Shown here: positions 33,051 to 41,010 of the stretch, piece by piece | How the letters are laid out: each line of letters opens with the position of its first letter | Position numbering within the stretch: the stretch's first letter is position 1 | Source: a bacterium | GTDB taxonomy: Bacteria; Krumholzibacteriota; Krumholzibacteriia; LZORAL124-64-63 | Length of the DNA: 55,392 bases | Reading direction: 5' to 3' | Assembly: GCA_018814885.1 (NCBI GenBank) | Contig: JAHIYU010000087.1 | Span: 1-55,392, forward strand | Notes under the pieces: generated by a model | What the model was told of the DNA's origin: nothing | The model's database searches: none | What the model saw: the letters and a program-made list of their open reading frames with translations, nothing else | Position numbers and translations under genes: made by a program

Positions 33051-36000
33051 CTAGTTGCTCAGCCGCGTGGCCACGACGGCGGGCGCGGTCTTTTCGACGC
33101 GCGCTCCGCTCTTCTTGTCCGTGACTTGCAGGTGAACGATGTACATGCCTGCCTTGACCAGTTCGAAAACGTCGTTGCGGCCGTCCCAGGGCTCGCTCGA
33201 CGGAAAGTCCAGGTCCGTGGATGGGTTGTAGTCGAAACGGCTGTCGAGGAGAATGCGCACCAGGCGCCCCTCCAGATCGAATATGCGCAAGACCGTCTCG
33301 GAGTTCGCCGCAGTGGTGAACACGATGTCGAAGGTCTCGTTATGCAGAGGTATGAACGTCCTGGGCGGCACGCGCAGCGTGACGCCCGCGGTGCCCTCGG
33401 CCTGTACCGCGAAGGCCGGATCGGCCGTCGCGACCTCCCAGGTCGTCGTCAGGTTCTCGCTGGTCTCGTCCGCGCCCTCGAAGCCGTTGGCGCCGGTCTG
33501 GACCTCGGTGCCCTCGTCGAAGTCGATGCGGGTGTACGATTGCAGGTGGGCGTGCTCGGTCATGAAGGGATCCGGGTAAACAGCTTCGGAAGCGTAGGTG
33601 CTGGCGCCGTTGGTGCGTCCCTGCTTGCTCGCGGTGTAGCTGTTGCCGTTGCCCCAGATGAAGATGTCGATATCTACCACCAGGTCGGAAACGCCGTCCC
33701 AGTAGAAGAGCACGACGATCTCGCCGTTGATGTAGGTGCCCATGTCGCTGAGGTTGGTCAACGTAGGCGCGCCGTCGCCGTCGATGCTGCCGGGAAAGAC
33801 CTCTTCCATGTCAGGCACGCCGTCGGCATTGTCGGCGTCCTCGAACATCTCGTAATGGGGCAGCTTCGTGGTCGTCTCGTCGCTGAAGACCTCGCTGAAG
33901 GATCCGCTGCCGGGCATCGACACGGTTATGTACGCGCCGGCGGGCAGGACCGCGTCGTCGGGGAACCTGGCGGTGAAATCGCTGAAGGCGCCGCCGCCGA
34001 CGGTGGCCTGGGTGGGATTGCCCCGCGGCAGGTTCCAGTAGGCCTGGTCCTCGTAGTAGACGGCGTCGGTCAGGTAGTAGTTCTTCAGTTCCACGTCGAA
34101 GTCGTTGGGATTGTGGATCTCGATGAACTCGGCGGTGGAGCCGAGGGTCGCGATCTCGGTCAGCAGCAGCCGCGCCAGGCCCTCGCCGGCGACGATGATC
34201 TCGACGGTATACGCCTCGACCGTGCCGGGCGCGCCTTCGGGCCAGACGGCGGTCTCGCCGCCCGCCCCGGCCACACTCACGTACCAGACGACCTCGGCAT
34301 TCTCGGCCTGGCCGGGAATCACGCCGCTCCAGGTGCCGTTGCCGTTGTCGGTGCAGGCCACATCCTGGTAGGCGCCGGCGTCCACCGCGTAATGGAGAGT
34401 GACGGTCGACACGTCCGCCGTACCGGTCACCGACACTGTGACCGTGGCGTCCTCGTCGGGCTGCGGGCGCGCCGGCGATAAGCTGGCTCCGGTGACCGCC
34501 AGATCGATCACCCCGTAAGCGCCCGGCGTGCCGTCGGCCGCCTGCCAGGTCGTGTTCAGCGGCTCGCTGGTCTCGTCGTGGCCCAGCGACCCGTTGCCGC
34601 CGCTGGTGGTCTCGCCGGTCTCGTCGAGGGCGAGGCGCTGGAAGCTGCCAAGGATCTCGTGGGCTGCGGTGAAATCATCCTGGTTGGCCAGGGGCGTGTC
34701 GGGCGCGTAGGTCGAGGCGCCGATGGAGTAGCCGGACTTGTCGACGCGCGCGCTTGTGCTCTCGCCCCAGAAGAACATGTCTATGTCGGTGACCAGGTCG
34801 CTGGCACCGTCCCAGTAGTAGAGCACGACGATCTCGGCGCCGTTGGAAAGCGTGGCGTTGGTGCCGTCCGCGTTGTGCAGGCTGCCGGCAAAGAGCTCGC
34901 GCATGTCGGCGCGCAGGTCCAGATCCGGCATCATGCCCCAAACGCCGTTGAAGACGTCGGCGCCGGCCAGCGAGACGGTCAACGCCTCGCCCGGCTCGAT
35001 CACGGCGCCGCTGGGGAAGCGGGCGTGGAAGTCGAAGAAATCGCCGCCGCCGACGGTCGTCTGGGAGGGGTTGCCCTCGGGCAGCCGCCAGTAGCCCTGG
35101 TTGCCGGTGAGGTAGCAGGCGTCGGTCAGGTAGTAGTTGCCTAGATTCACGGTCTCGGCCGTCGGGTTGAAGATCTCGACGAACTCGTGGTCGCTGCCCT
35201 GCACGCAGACCTCGGTCAGCAGCAGGTGCGGCGGGTAGTCGCCGGGACCGGGCGCCTCGGCGACCGTGTAGCCGGCCAGGTCCGCGGGCGCGCCTGCGGG
35301 CCAGACGGCCGTGCCGCCCTGGTCGTCCGCGGCGTCCACGTAGTACTCGACCACGGTGTCCAGGGCGAAGCCCGGGATCGTGGCGCTCCAGGTGCCGTCC
35401 AGGTTGTCGGTCATGGCGAGGCCGGTGAAGACGCCGCCGTCGGTGCGGTAGTACAGGTCTACGCTGGTCAGCGTCTCCTGGGCCACGATCGAGGCGGTGA
35501 CCAGCACCGTGTCGTCGGGTTCGGGGGCGTTGGGCGCGCGGGTCACGCCGGTGATGTTCAGCACGCTGCCGCCGTAGGATCCGGGAGTGCCCGTGGCGGC
35601 GAGCCAGGTGGCAGTAAGCGGCTCGCCCGTCTCGTCGTGGCCGGCCGGACCGTTGCCGCCGCTGGCGGGCTCGCCGGTCTCGGCGTCGTCCAGGCGCTGG
35701 AAGCTGCCGCCGATCTCGTGTGCCGCGGTGAAATCGTCCTGGCTCGCGAGCGGCGTGTCGGGCGCGTAGGTCGAACCGCCGATGGAGTAGCCGGTCTTGT
35801 CCACGCGCGCGCTGGTGCTCGTTCCCCAGAAGAACATGTCGACATCCGTCACCAGGTCGCTGATGCCGTCCCAGTAGTAGAGCACGACGATCTCGGCCGA
35901 GTTGGACAGGGTGGCGTTGGTGCCGTCCGCGTTGTACAGGCTTCCGGGGAAGATCTCGCGCATGTCTGCGCGCAGGTCCAGGTCCGGCATCATGCCCCAG

Positions 36001-37523
36001 ACGCCGTTGAAGGCCGTGCTGCCGGCCATCGAGATGGTCAGGACCTCGCCGGGCTGGATCATCGCCCCGTCCGGGAAGCGGGCATGGAAGTCGAAGAAGT
36101 CGCCGCCGCCCACGGTCGTCTGGGAGGGGTTGCCCTCGGGCAGCCGCCAGTAGCCCTGGTTGCCGGTGAGGTAGCAGGCGTCGGTCAGATAGTAGTCGCT
36201 CAGATCCACGGCCTCGCCGGTCGGGTTGTAGATCTCGACGAACTCGTGGTCGCTGCCGGAGACGCAGACCTCGGTCAGCAGCAGGTGCGCGGGGCCGTCG
36301 CCGGGATCGACCGGCGGCAGCACCGTATACGACACGAAGTAGAACGGGGCCGCGTTGGGCCAGGTGTCGGCGCCGCCGCTCTCGCCGCCGACGCTCGCCC
36401 ACCAGTCCACGACGGTGTCGCGGGACTGGCCGGGGATCGTGGCGCTCCAGGCGCCGCCGCCCTGATTGCTGGCGCCGACGCCCTGCCACGCCCCGCCGTC
36501 GGCCCGCCAGTAGATGGACATCTCGTCGGCCGCGTTCGACGGCGGCGACAGCACCGTGATCCCGATCGTCACGGCCGCGTTCTCGTACTGGGGCGCGGTC
36601 GCGGGCGCCGCGGCGGTGATGACCGGTGCGGCGATGGTCGTCGCCCCGCCGGCCGGCGGGGCCGTGGCGGCGGTGATCGCCCAGGTCACGGACAGGTTCT
36701 CGCTGGTCTCGTCGTGGTCCTCGCGACCGTTGCCGCCGGCGAGGATCTCGTCGCCCTCGTCCAGGTCGATACGCTCGTTGGCCTCGGAGAAATCGTGCAC
36801 GGCCATGGGGTCCTGGCTGCCGACGGCGGTGTCGGGCAGGTAGGCGCTTGTCGCCGTGCCGGAATCGGGGCCGTCGATCACGACGCTCGACTTGTCGACG
36901 CGCGGGGCCGTGGCGCCCCAGGTCAGGTAGTCGATGTCCTGGACCAGGTCGGCCGCGCCGTCCCAGAAATAGAGCATCAGCGTCTCGGCGTCGTCCAGCC
37001 AGCCCGGGCTCGGCGGCGTGTTGCCGGCGGGATTGCCCAGGCCGTACGCGATGCCGCCGGGGCGGGCCTCGACCAGCTCGGGCACGCCGTCGAGGACCAG
37101 CCCGTCCTCGAAGAGCTCGTAGTCGGGCAGCACGCCGAACACGCCTTGAAAGTGGGTGCTGCCCGCGAAGGAGACGACGATCGTCTCGCCGGGGGTCAGC
37201 AGCGCGCCGTCTGGAAAGCGGGCGTTGAAGTCACCGTTCGTGCCGCCGCCGCCCCGCCCGGCGCCCATGACAAGTTCCCAGTAGGGTGCACCGGCCAAGG
37301 TGGCGTCGGTGAGGTAGTACCGCGACAGGTCGGCGGTAGCCGCGGTCGGGTTGTGGATCACCACGTACTCGCTACCGATCTGCGGACTGATGCGCGTCTT
37401 GACGACCACCTTGGTCAGCAGCAGGTGGTCGGCCTGGGCCTGGGCGCCGGTCGCCGCCAGCCCGCAGGCCAGCAGAACACCGAGCAACCCGAGGGCGCGC
37501 TTGGACCTGAGCTTCTTTAACAT
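33051..37523 (-). CDS. Giant secreted lamin-tail-domain repeat protein with FlgD-like C-terminal sorting domain
   Basis: The 1490-residue protein has a signal peptide (1-31). Four modules follow, each with a lamin-tail domain (HLLLTEV ... EFVEIYNP ... YYLTDA ... ARFPDGA) and, except after the fourth, an Ig-like beta domain (VDLYYRTDGG, WSATIPG). Modules begin near residues 33, 411, 765 and 1114. Modules 2 and 3 are almost identical with a 353-residue period, the others are diverged. The last 100 residues form a FlgD/T9SS-type domain (FDIVFTTAANSETVLRIFDLEGRLVRILLD ... GMYIVHLQV). Lamin-tail domains in bacteria occur in surface adhesins and with secreted nucleases. It leads an operon with a PorV-like barrel, which may be its export partner. 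Confidence 0.85.
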   Translation of the reverse strand: MLKKLRSKRALGLLGVLLACGLAATGAQAQADHLLLTKVVVKTRISPQIGSEYVVIHNPTAATADLSRYYLTDATLAGAPYWELVMGAGRGGGGTNGDFNARFPDGALLTPGETIVVSFAGSTHFQGVFGVLPDYELFEDGLVLDGVPELVEARPGGIAYGLGNPAGNTPPSPGWLDDAETLMLYFWDGAADLVQDIDYLTWGATAPRVDKSSVVIDGPDSGTATSAYLPDTAVGSQDPMAVHDFSEANERIDLDEGDEILAGGNGREDHDETSENLSVTWAITAATAPPAGGATTIAAPVITAAAPATAPQYENAAVTIGITVLSPPSNAADEMSIYWRADGGAWQGVGASNQGGGAWSATIPGQSRDTVVDWWASVGGESGGADTWPNAAPFYFVSYTVLPPVDPGDGPAHLLLTEVCVSGSDHEFVEIYNPTGEAVDLSDYYLTDACYLTGNQGYWRLPEGNPSQTTVGGGDFFDFHARFPDGAMIQPGEVLTISMAGSTAFNGVWGMMPDLDLRADMREIFPGSLYNADGTNATLSNSAEIVVLYYWDGISDLVTDVDMFFWGTSTSARVDKTGYSIGGSTYAPDTPLASQDDFTAAHEIGGSFQRLDDAETGEPASGGNGPAGHDETGEPLTATWLAATGTPGSYGGSVLNITGVTRAPNAPEPDDTVLVTASIVAQETLTSVDLYYRTDGGVFTGLAMTDNLDGTWSATIPGFALDTVVEYYVDAADDQGGTAVWPAGAPADLAGYTVAEAPGPGDYPPHLLLTEVCVQGSDHEFVEIFNPTAETVNLGNYYLTDACYLTGNQGYWRLPEGNPSQTTVGGGDFFDFHARFPSGAVIEPGEALTVSLAGADVFNGVWGMMPDLDLRADMRELFAGSLHNADGTNATLSNGAEIVVLYYWDGASDLVTDIDMFFWGESTSARVDKSGYSIGASTYAPDTPLANQDDFTAAHEILGSFQRLALDETGETTSGGNGSLGHDETSEPLNTTWQAADGTPGAYGVIDLAVTGASLSPARPQPDEDATVTVSVTGTADVSTVTLHYAVDAGAYQDVACTDNGNGTWSGVIPGQAENAEVVWYVSVAGAGGETAVWPEGAPGTVEAYTVEIIVAGEGLARLLLTEIATLGSTAEFIEIHNPNDFDVELKNYYLTDAVYYEDQAYWNLPRGNPTQATVGGGAFSDFTARFPDDAVLPAGAYITVSMPGSGSFSEVFSDETTTKLPHYEMFEDADNADGVPDMEEVFPGSIDGDGAPTLTNLSDMGTYINGEIVVLFYWDGVSDLVVDIDIFIWGNGNSYTASKQGRTNGASTYASEAVYPDPFMTEHAHLQSYTRIDFDEGTEVQTGANGFEGADETSENLTTTWEVATADPAFAVQAEGTAGVTLRVPPRTFIPLHNETFDIVFTTAANSETVLRIFDLEGRLVRILLDSRFDYNPSTDLDFPSSEPWDGRNDVFELVKAGMYIVHLQVTDKKSGARVEKTAPAVVATRLSN
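34555..35230 (-). repeat. Near-identical internal module repeat, copy 2 (within lamin-tail protein)
   Basis: This stretch is a close DNA copy of 35614-36289 at a constant offset of 1059 bases (353 codons), keeping the reading frame. Long runs are identical, for example around the LPEGNPSQTTVGGGDFFDF coding segment. The boundaries are approximate. It indicates a recent in-frame tandem duplication or gene conversion. Confidence 0.75.
35614..36289 (-). repeat. Near-identical internal module repeat, copy 1 (within lamin-tail protein)
   Basis: Partner of the repeat at 34555-35230 with the same orientation and frame. It codes for the second lamin-tail module. The boundaries are approximate. Confidence 0.75.
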
Positions 37524-37742
37524 CTGGCCTTACTCCCTTGCGGTGGGACGGATAAGGGGCGTGTGCAGCCCCGGAAAAATACTCACAAAGTCGGGGCGCC
37601 AACGATACCCCACGGGACCTGCGATCGCAACAGGGGAAAATCGGACGGCTCGTACCTCCGGGCAGGTTCGCGGAAGCTCCCGTATCGCGGACCGGATCGG
37701 CGATGACGACCCCGGCGGCGGCGTTCGCCAGGGTGCGCGGGA

Positions 37743-38912
37743 TCAGTCCAGCGAGAGCGCGATCCCGCAGGTGGAGAAGAAGACGAGGCTCAGCTCCGGA
37801 TCGCCGAAGGACCAGTCGAACAGACCGGTTACGTTGACGGCGGTCCAGATACCGAGGGCGGCCGCAATCCAGACCGGACGCAGCGGCGGACCGCGGCTGG
37901 CATGGCGACCGAACACCTGGCGCCGCCGCCACAGGCGCACACCCAGCGCGAGCATGAACCAGGTCCCCAGCGCCAGCCCCGGCAGGCCCCAGATCACCGC
38001 CAACATCACGGGATTCGAATGCAGGTGCCGCAGCGCGACCTCCTTGCCGCCGAGCAGGAACACGGGCGAATACTCCGTCAGGTTGCGGTCGCCGACGCCG
38101 GTCACCGGGTGCGCCTTGACCAGGTCCCAGCCCGTCTCCCACAACGCGAAACGCTGGACGTTGGTGCGGAAGGTCGGATCGACCATGGTGCGCAGACGTT
38201 CGCGATAGGCGTCGGGACCCAGCACGAAGAGCAGGACGACCACCGCGGACAGCAACAGGACCAGCCGCTTGCGACGCAAGGCGACGGTCACGGCCGCGCC
38301 GATCACGAATCCCAGCCAGGCGCTGCGGCTCTGGGTCATGACCAGCGCCGCCAGCAGGGGGGCCATCGACACCGAGGCGAGGATCCGCAGCCATACGCCA
38401 CGACCGTGGATCACGAAGGCCAGGGCCGTCACCGCGGCGCACATCACCAGCCAGCTGCCGGTCATGGTGCTGTGCTGGATCATCGTGATGCGGCGCGTGA
38501 AGTCGCCGGGCGGCCAGGCCTGGGTCACGATGGTATAGACGCAGTTGATCACCGCGCCCGCGAGCACGGCGACCAGCATGGCGGCCCGCCGGCGCTCCCC
38601 GCGAACGTACCAGGCGCACAGCCACAGGGCGGTGAAGAGGTAGAAACGGCGCGCGAAGATCAGGCTCTCGTCCGGCCGCGGGGAAAAGGGGATCATCGCC
38701 AGCGCCCAGACCACCAGCAGCAGCGCCGGCAACTCGATGCGGGTGGGGACTGGACGGTCCTTGCCCAGGAGCCACCTCACCAGCGCCCCCAGCAACACGA
38801 TGCCCAGCAGGATCTGGCTCACGGCCACCGACAGCTGCGCGGCCAGCGCCATCAACACCAGGGCGCCGAAGACCGGCCCGTCACCCCGCAGCATGTCGCG
38901 CCAGCCTGTCAC
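37743..38912 (-). CDS. O-antigen ligase / polymerase family membrane protein (Wzy/WaaL-like)
   Basis: The 389-residue protein has ten to eleven membrane spans. A large periplasmic loop contains MVDPTFRTNVQRFALWETGW and AHPVTGVGDRNL, the Wzy_C-type motif of O-antigen ligases. The final region, HLHSNPVMLAVIWGLPGLAL, carries the conserved HxHN-like segment. It should join a polysaccharide to the lipid A core, or polymerise it, at the periplasmic face. The GTG at 38912 was chosen because GGGAGG lies five bases upstream; that ribosome binding site directly follows the U-run of a terminator placed after mrp. Sugar-handling genes nearby (GT2 at 40.1 kb, GT9 at 21.6 kb) support LPS work. Confidence 0.85.
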   Translation of the reverse strand: MTGWRDMLRGDGPVFGALVLMALAAQLSVAVSQILLGIVLLGALVRWLLGKDRPVPTRIELPALLLVVWALAMIPFSPRPDESLIFARRFYLFTALWLCAWYVRGERRRAAMLVAVLAGAVINCVYTIVTQAWPPGDFTRRITMIQHSTMTGSWLVMCAAVTALAFVIHGRGVWLRILASVSMAPLLAALVMTQSRSAWLGFVIGAAVTVALRRKRLVLLLSAVVVLLFVLGPDAYRERLRTMVDPTFRTNVQRFALWETGWDLVKAHPVTGVGDRNLTEYSPVFLLGGKEVALRHLHSNPVMLAVIWGLPGLALGTWFMLALGVRLWRRRQVFGRHASRGPPLRPVWIAAALGIWTAVNVTGLFDWSFGDPELSLVFFSTCGIALSLD

Positions 38913-38919
38913 GTCCACC

Positions 38920-38956
38920 TCCCAAAAATGGGGATCACTCCGGTCAGAGTGATCCC
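38920..38956 (-). terminator. Intrinsic terminator (or attenuator) between mrp and the O-antigen ligase gene
   Basis: A perfect 10-bp stem GGGATCACTC/GAGTGATCCC (38931-38940 with 38947-38956) is followed on the minus strand by CATTTTTGGGA. It lies 21 bases past the mrp stop, and its U-run runs straight into the ribosome binding site of the ligase gene. Confidence 0.75.
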
Positions 38957-38977
38957 TCGGCGCCTTTCGGGCAACCG

Positions 38978-40051
38978 TTATAACGCGACGGCGGCGGCCA
39001 CCTTGTCGGCCAGGCCCAGGAACGCCTCGCGGGACGGGCTGTCGCCGGCCACGACCACGGGGGTGCCGCTGTCACCCCCCGCCCTGGTGTCGGGATCGAG
39101 GGGTATCTCCGCCAGCAACGGCAGGCCGAACTGCCGGGCGACCGCGGCGCCGCCCCCCTTGCCGAAGATGTAGTAGGACTTGTCGTTGTCCGGGCAGTGG
39201 AAGTAGCTCATGTTCTCGACCACGCCGACGACGGGCGTGTCGACCTGGCCGAACATCTGGATGCCGCGGCGCACGTCGGACAGGGCCAGCTCCTGGGGCG
39301 TTGTGACCATCACCACGCCGTCGACGGGCACCTGCTGCACGAGGGTGAGCTGAGCGTCGCCGGTGCCGGGCGGCATGTCGATCACCAGGTAGTCGAGATC
39401 TTCCCACATCACGTCCTTGAGGAACTGGCGCACCGCGGCCATGACCATCGGGCCGCGCCAGATCACCGCCTGGCCCTCGGGAACCAGCATGCCCATCGAC
39501 ACGCATTGCAGGCCGAGCGCCTGGACCGGCACGATACCCTCGCCCTGGACGACCTGGGGCGTTTCGGAAGTGCCAAGCATGGTGGGCAGCGACGGACCGT
39601 AGATGTCCGCGTCCATCAAGCCGACCCGGTGTCCCCTCGCCTGCAACGCCAGCGCCAGATTCACCGCGACGGTGGACTTGCCCACGCCGCCCTTGCCGCT
39701 GGCCACGGCGATGATGCGCTTGACGCCGGGCAGGCTCTGGCGGTCCTGCCAGGGGTCGGGATTGGCCGGGCCATGGGACGGGGCCTGCGCCTGCTCCCGG
39801 GATTCGTGCACGTCCACGCTGGCCTTCGCCACGCCGGGCAGCGACAAAAGCTTCTCGCCGACCAGCTTGGCCACGGCATCGATGGTTTCCTGCTTCTCCG
39901 AGGTGTGCTTGATGACGACCGTCACGTCGCCGCCGTCCACCTGGATGTCGTCGACGAGGTCGATCTTGACGATGTCGACCTTGGTGCCGGGCACGAGCAC
40001 CTCGCGCAGGGCCACGCGAACCGTCTCGGGGCTGAGATTGTGATCGGACAC
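38978..40051 (-). CDS. mrp: Mrp/ApbC/NBP35 family iron-sulfur carrier P-loop ATPase
   Basis: The 357-residue protein has an N-terminal DUF59/MIP18 domain (residues 6-90: VRVALREVLVPGTKVDIVKI) and a C-terminal ParA-like ATPase. The ATPase carries the deviant Walker A ASGKGGVGKSTVAVNLA, DADIYGPSLP, and DMPPGTGDAQLT. The C-terminal half has VENMSYFHCPD; the usual second cysteine of the CxxC metal motif is Asn-Asp here (CPDND), which may weaken cluster binding. It helps assemble or carry Fe-S clusters. The GTG at 40051 follows GGAGG, seven bases upstream. It is divergent from the GT2 gene across 57 bases. Confidence 0.92.
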   Translation of the reverse strand: MSDHNLSPETVRVALREVLVPGTKVDIVKIDLVDDIQVDGGDVTVVIKHTSEKQETIDAVAKLVGEKLLSLPGVAKASVDVHESREQAQAPSHGPANPDPWQDRQSLPGVKRIIAVASGKGGVGKSTVAVNLALALQARGHRVGLMDADIYGPSLPTMLGTSETPQVVQGEGIVPVQALGLQCVSMGMLVPEGQAVIWRGPMVMAAVRQFLKDVMWEDLDYLVIDMPPGTGDAQLTLVQQVPVDGVVMVTTPQELALSDVRRGIQMFGQVDTPVVGVVENMSYFHCPDNDKSYYIFGKGGGAAVARQFGLPLLAEIPLDPDTRAGGDSGTPVVVAGDSPSREAFLGLADKVAAAVAL

Positions 40052-40108
40052 GGGCAAGCCTCCGTAGTATGTTGAGCGCTGCGCGGACGGCCGCGCGGAA
40101 AGGAACAC

Positions 40109-40873
40109 GTGCGAAAGCTAACGGCAGCCATGATCGTTCGCAACGAGGAAGACGCGCTGCCCGCCTGCCTGGACAGCCTGGCCGGCGTGGCGGACGAACT
40201 CGTGGTGATCGACACCGGCAGCGACGACGGCACTCCCGCCCTGCTGTCCCGAGAGGCCGCTGCGGACCGTTTCGAGCGGGTCGAGGTCGGGCGCTCCGGT
40301 TTCGGGGGCTTCGGCGCCGCCCGCCGCCTTTCGCTGGACGCGGTGCGGACCGGCTGGGTGCTGTGGATCGACGCCGACGAGCGTCTCACGCCCGGATTGC
40401 GCCGCGAGCTGAGCCGCCGCCTGGACGACGGCACGATCGACGAGAACGACCTGTGGCGCATTCCCTTCGACACCTACGTGCTCGGACGGCGGATGCGCTG
40501 CCGCGAGCTGGAGGGACAACGGCGCGCGCGGCTCTTCCGCGCCGGCGCCGCCGCGTTCTCCCCCTCGGCGGTGCACGAAGGCCTGGTTCCGGCCGCGGGA
40601 GCGAAAACAGGCGACCTGGCCGGCCGGATCGAACATCACACCATGACCTCGTGGCGCGGCTATCTGCGCAAGACGGCGCTCTACGCCCGGCTCGAGGCCG
40701 GCTCGCGCTCGCGCGCCTACGCCGTGGTCCACATGCCGGTGGCGTTCGTCGCCACCTTCTGGCGCCAGTACGCGTGGCGGGAGTGCTGGCGGGACGGACG
40801 GGCGGGCTTCGTCTGGGCCTTCACCTCGGGGCTGGGGGCGATACTGCGGGACTGGCGGACGCTGACGCGGTGA
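40109..40873 (+). CDS. Glycosyltransferase family 2 (WaaE/KdtX-like)
   Basis: The 254-residue protein starts MRKLTAAMIVRNEEDALPAC, the typical GT2 opening, with DTGSDDGT and WVLWIDADERL containing the DxD metal motif. The later EGQRRARLFRAGAAAFSPSAVHEG and RIEHHTMTSWRGYLRKTALYA segments match the WaaE/KdtX family of LPS inner-core beta-1,4-glucosyltransferases. It should act on LPS at the inner leaflet. A GTG start follows AAAGGAAC. A hydrophobic C-terminal region (VHMPVAFVATFW, FVWAFTSGLGAIL) may anchor it to the membrane. Confidence 0.9.
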   Translation: MRKLTAAMIVRNEEDALPACLDSLAGVADELVVIDTGSDDGTPALLSREAAADRFERVEVGRSGFGGFGAARRLSLDAVRTGWVLWIDADERLTPGLRRELSRRLDDGTIDENDLWRIPFDTYVLGRRMRCRELEGQRRARLFRAGAAAFSPSAVHEGLVPAAGAKTGDLAGRIEHHTMTSWRGYLRKTALYARLEAGSRSRAYAVVHMPVAFVATFWRQYAWRECWRDGRAGFVWAFTSGLGAILRDWRTLTR

Positions 40874-40948
40874 CGCTCCTGGTCCTTCGGAGGAAGGAGG
40901 AAAGCCCCGGGCCGATCCGCCGGCCCCAAGCCCCGTATCCCGGCCATA

Positions 40949-40978
40949 TTGACCCCATACGGCGTAATCCTGTACGAT
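40949..40978 (+). promoter_or_regulatory. Sigma70-type promoter of the secreted CBM9/FN3 protein
   Basis: TTGACC (40949-40954), an 18-base spacer and TACGAT (40973-40978) precede the ATG at 41011 by 32 bases. The ribosome binding site GGGGGGAGG follows. Confidence 0.55.
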
Positions 40979-41010
40979 GATCACGTACTCGATCGCGAAG
41001 GGGGGAGGCC

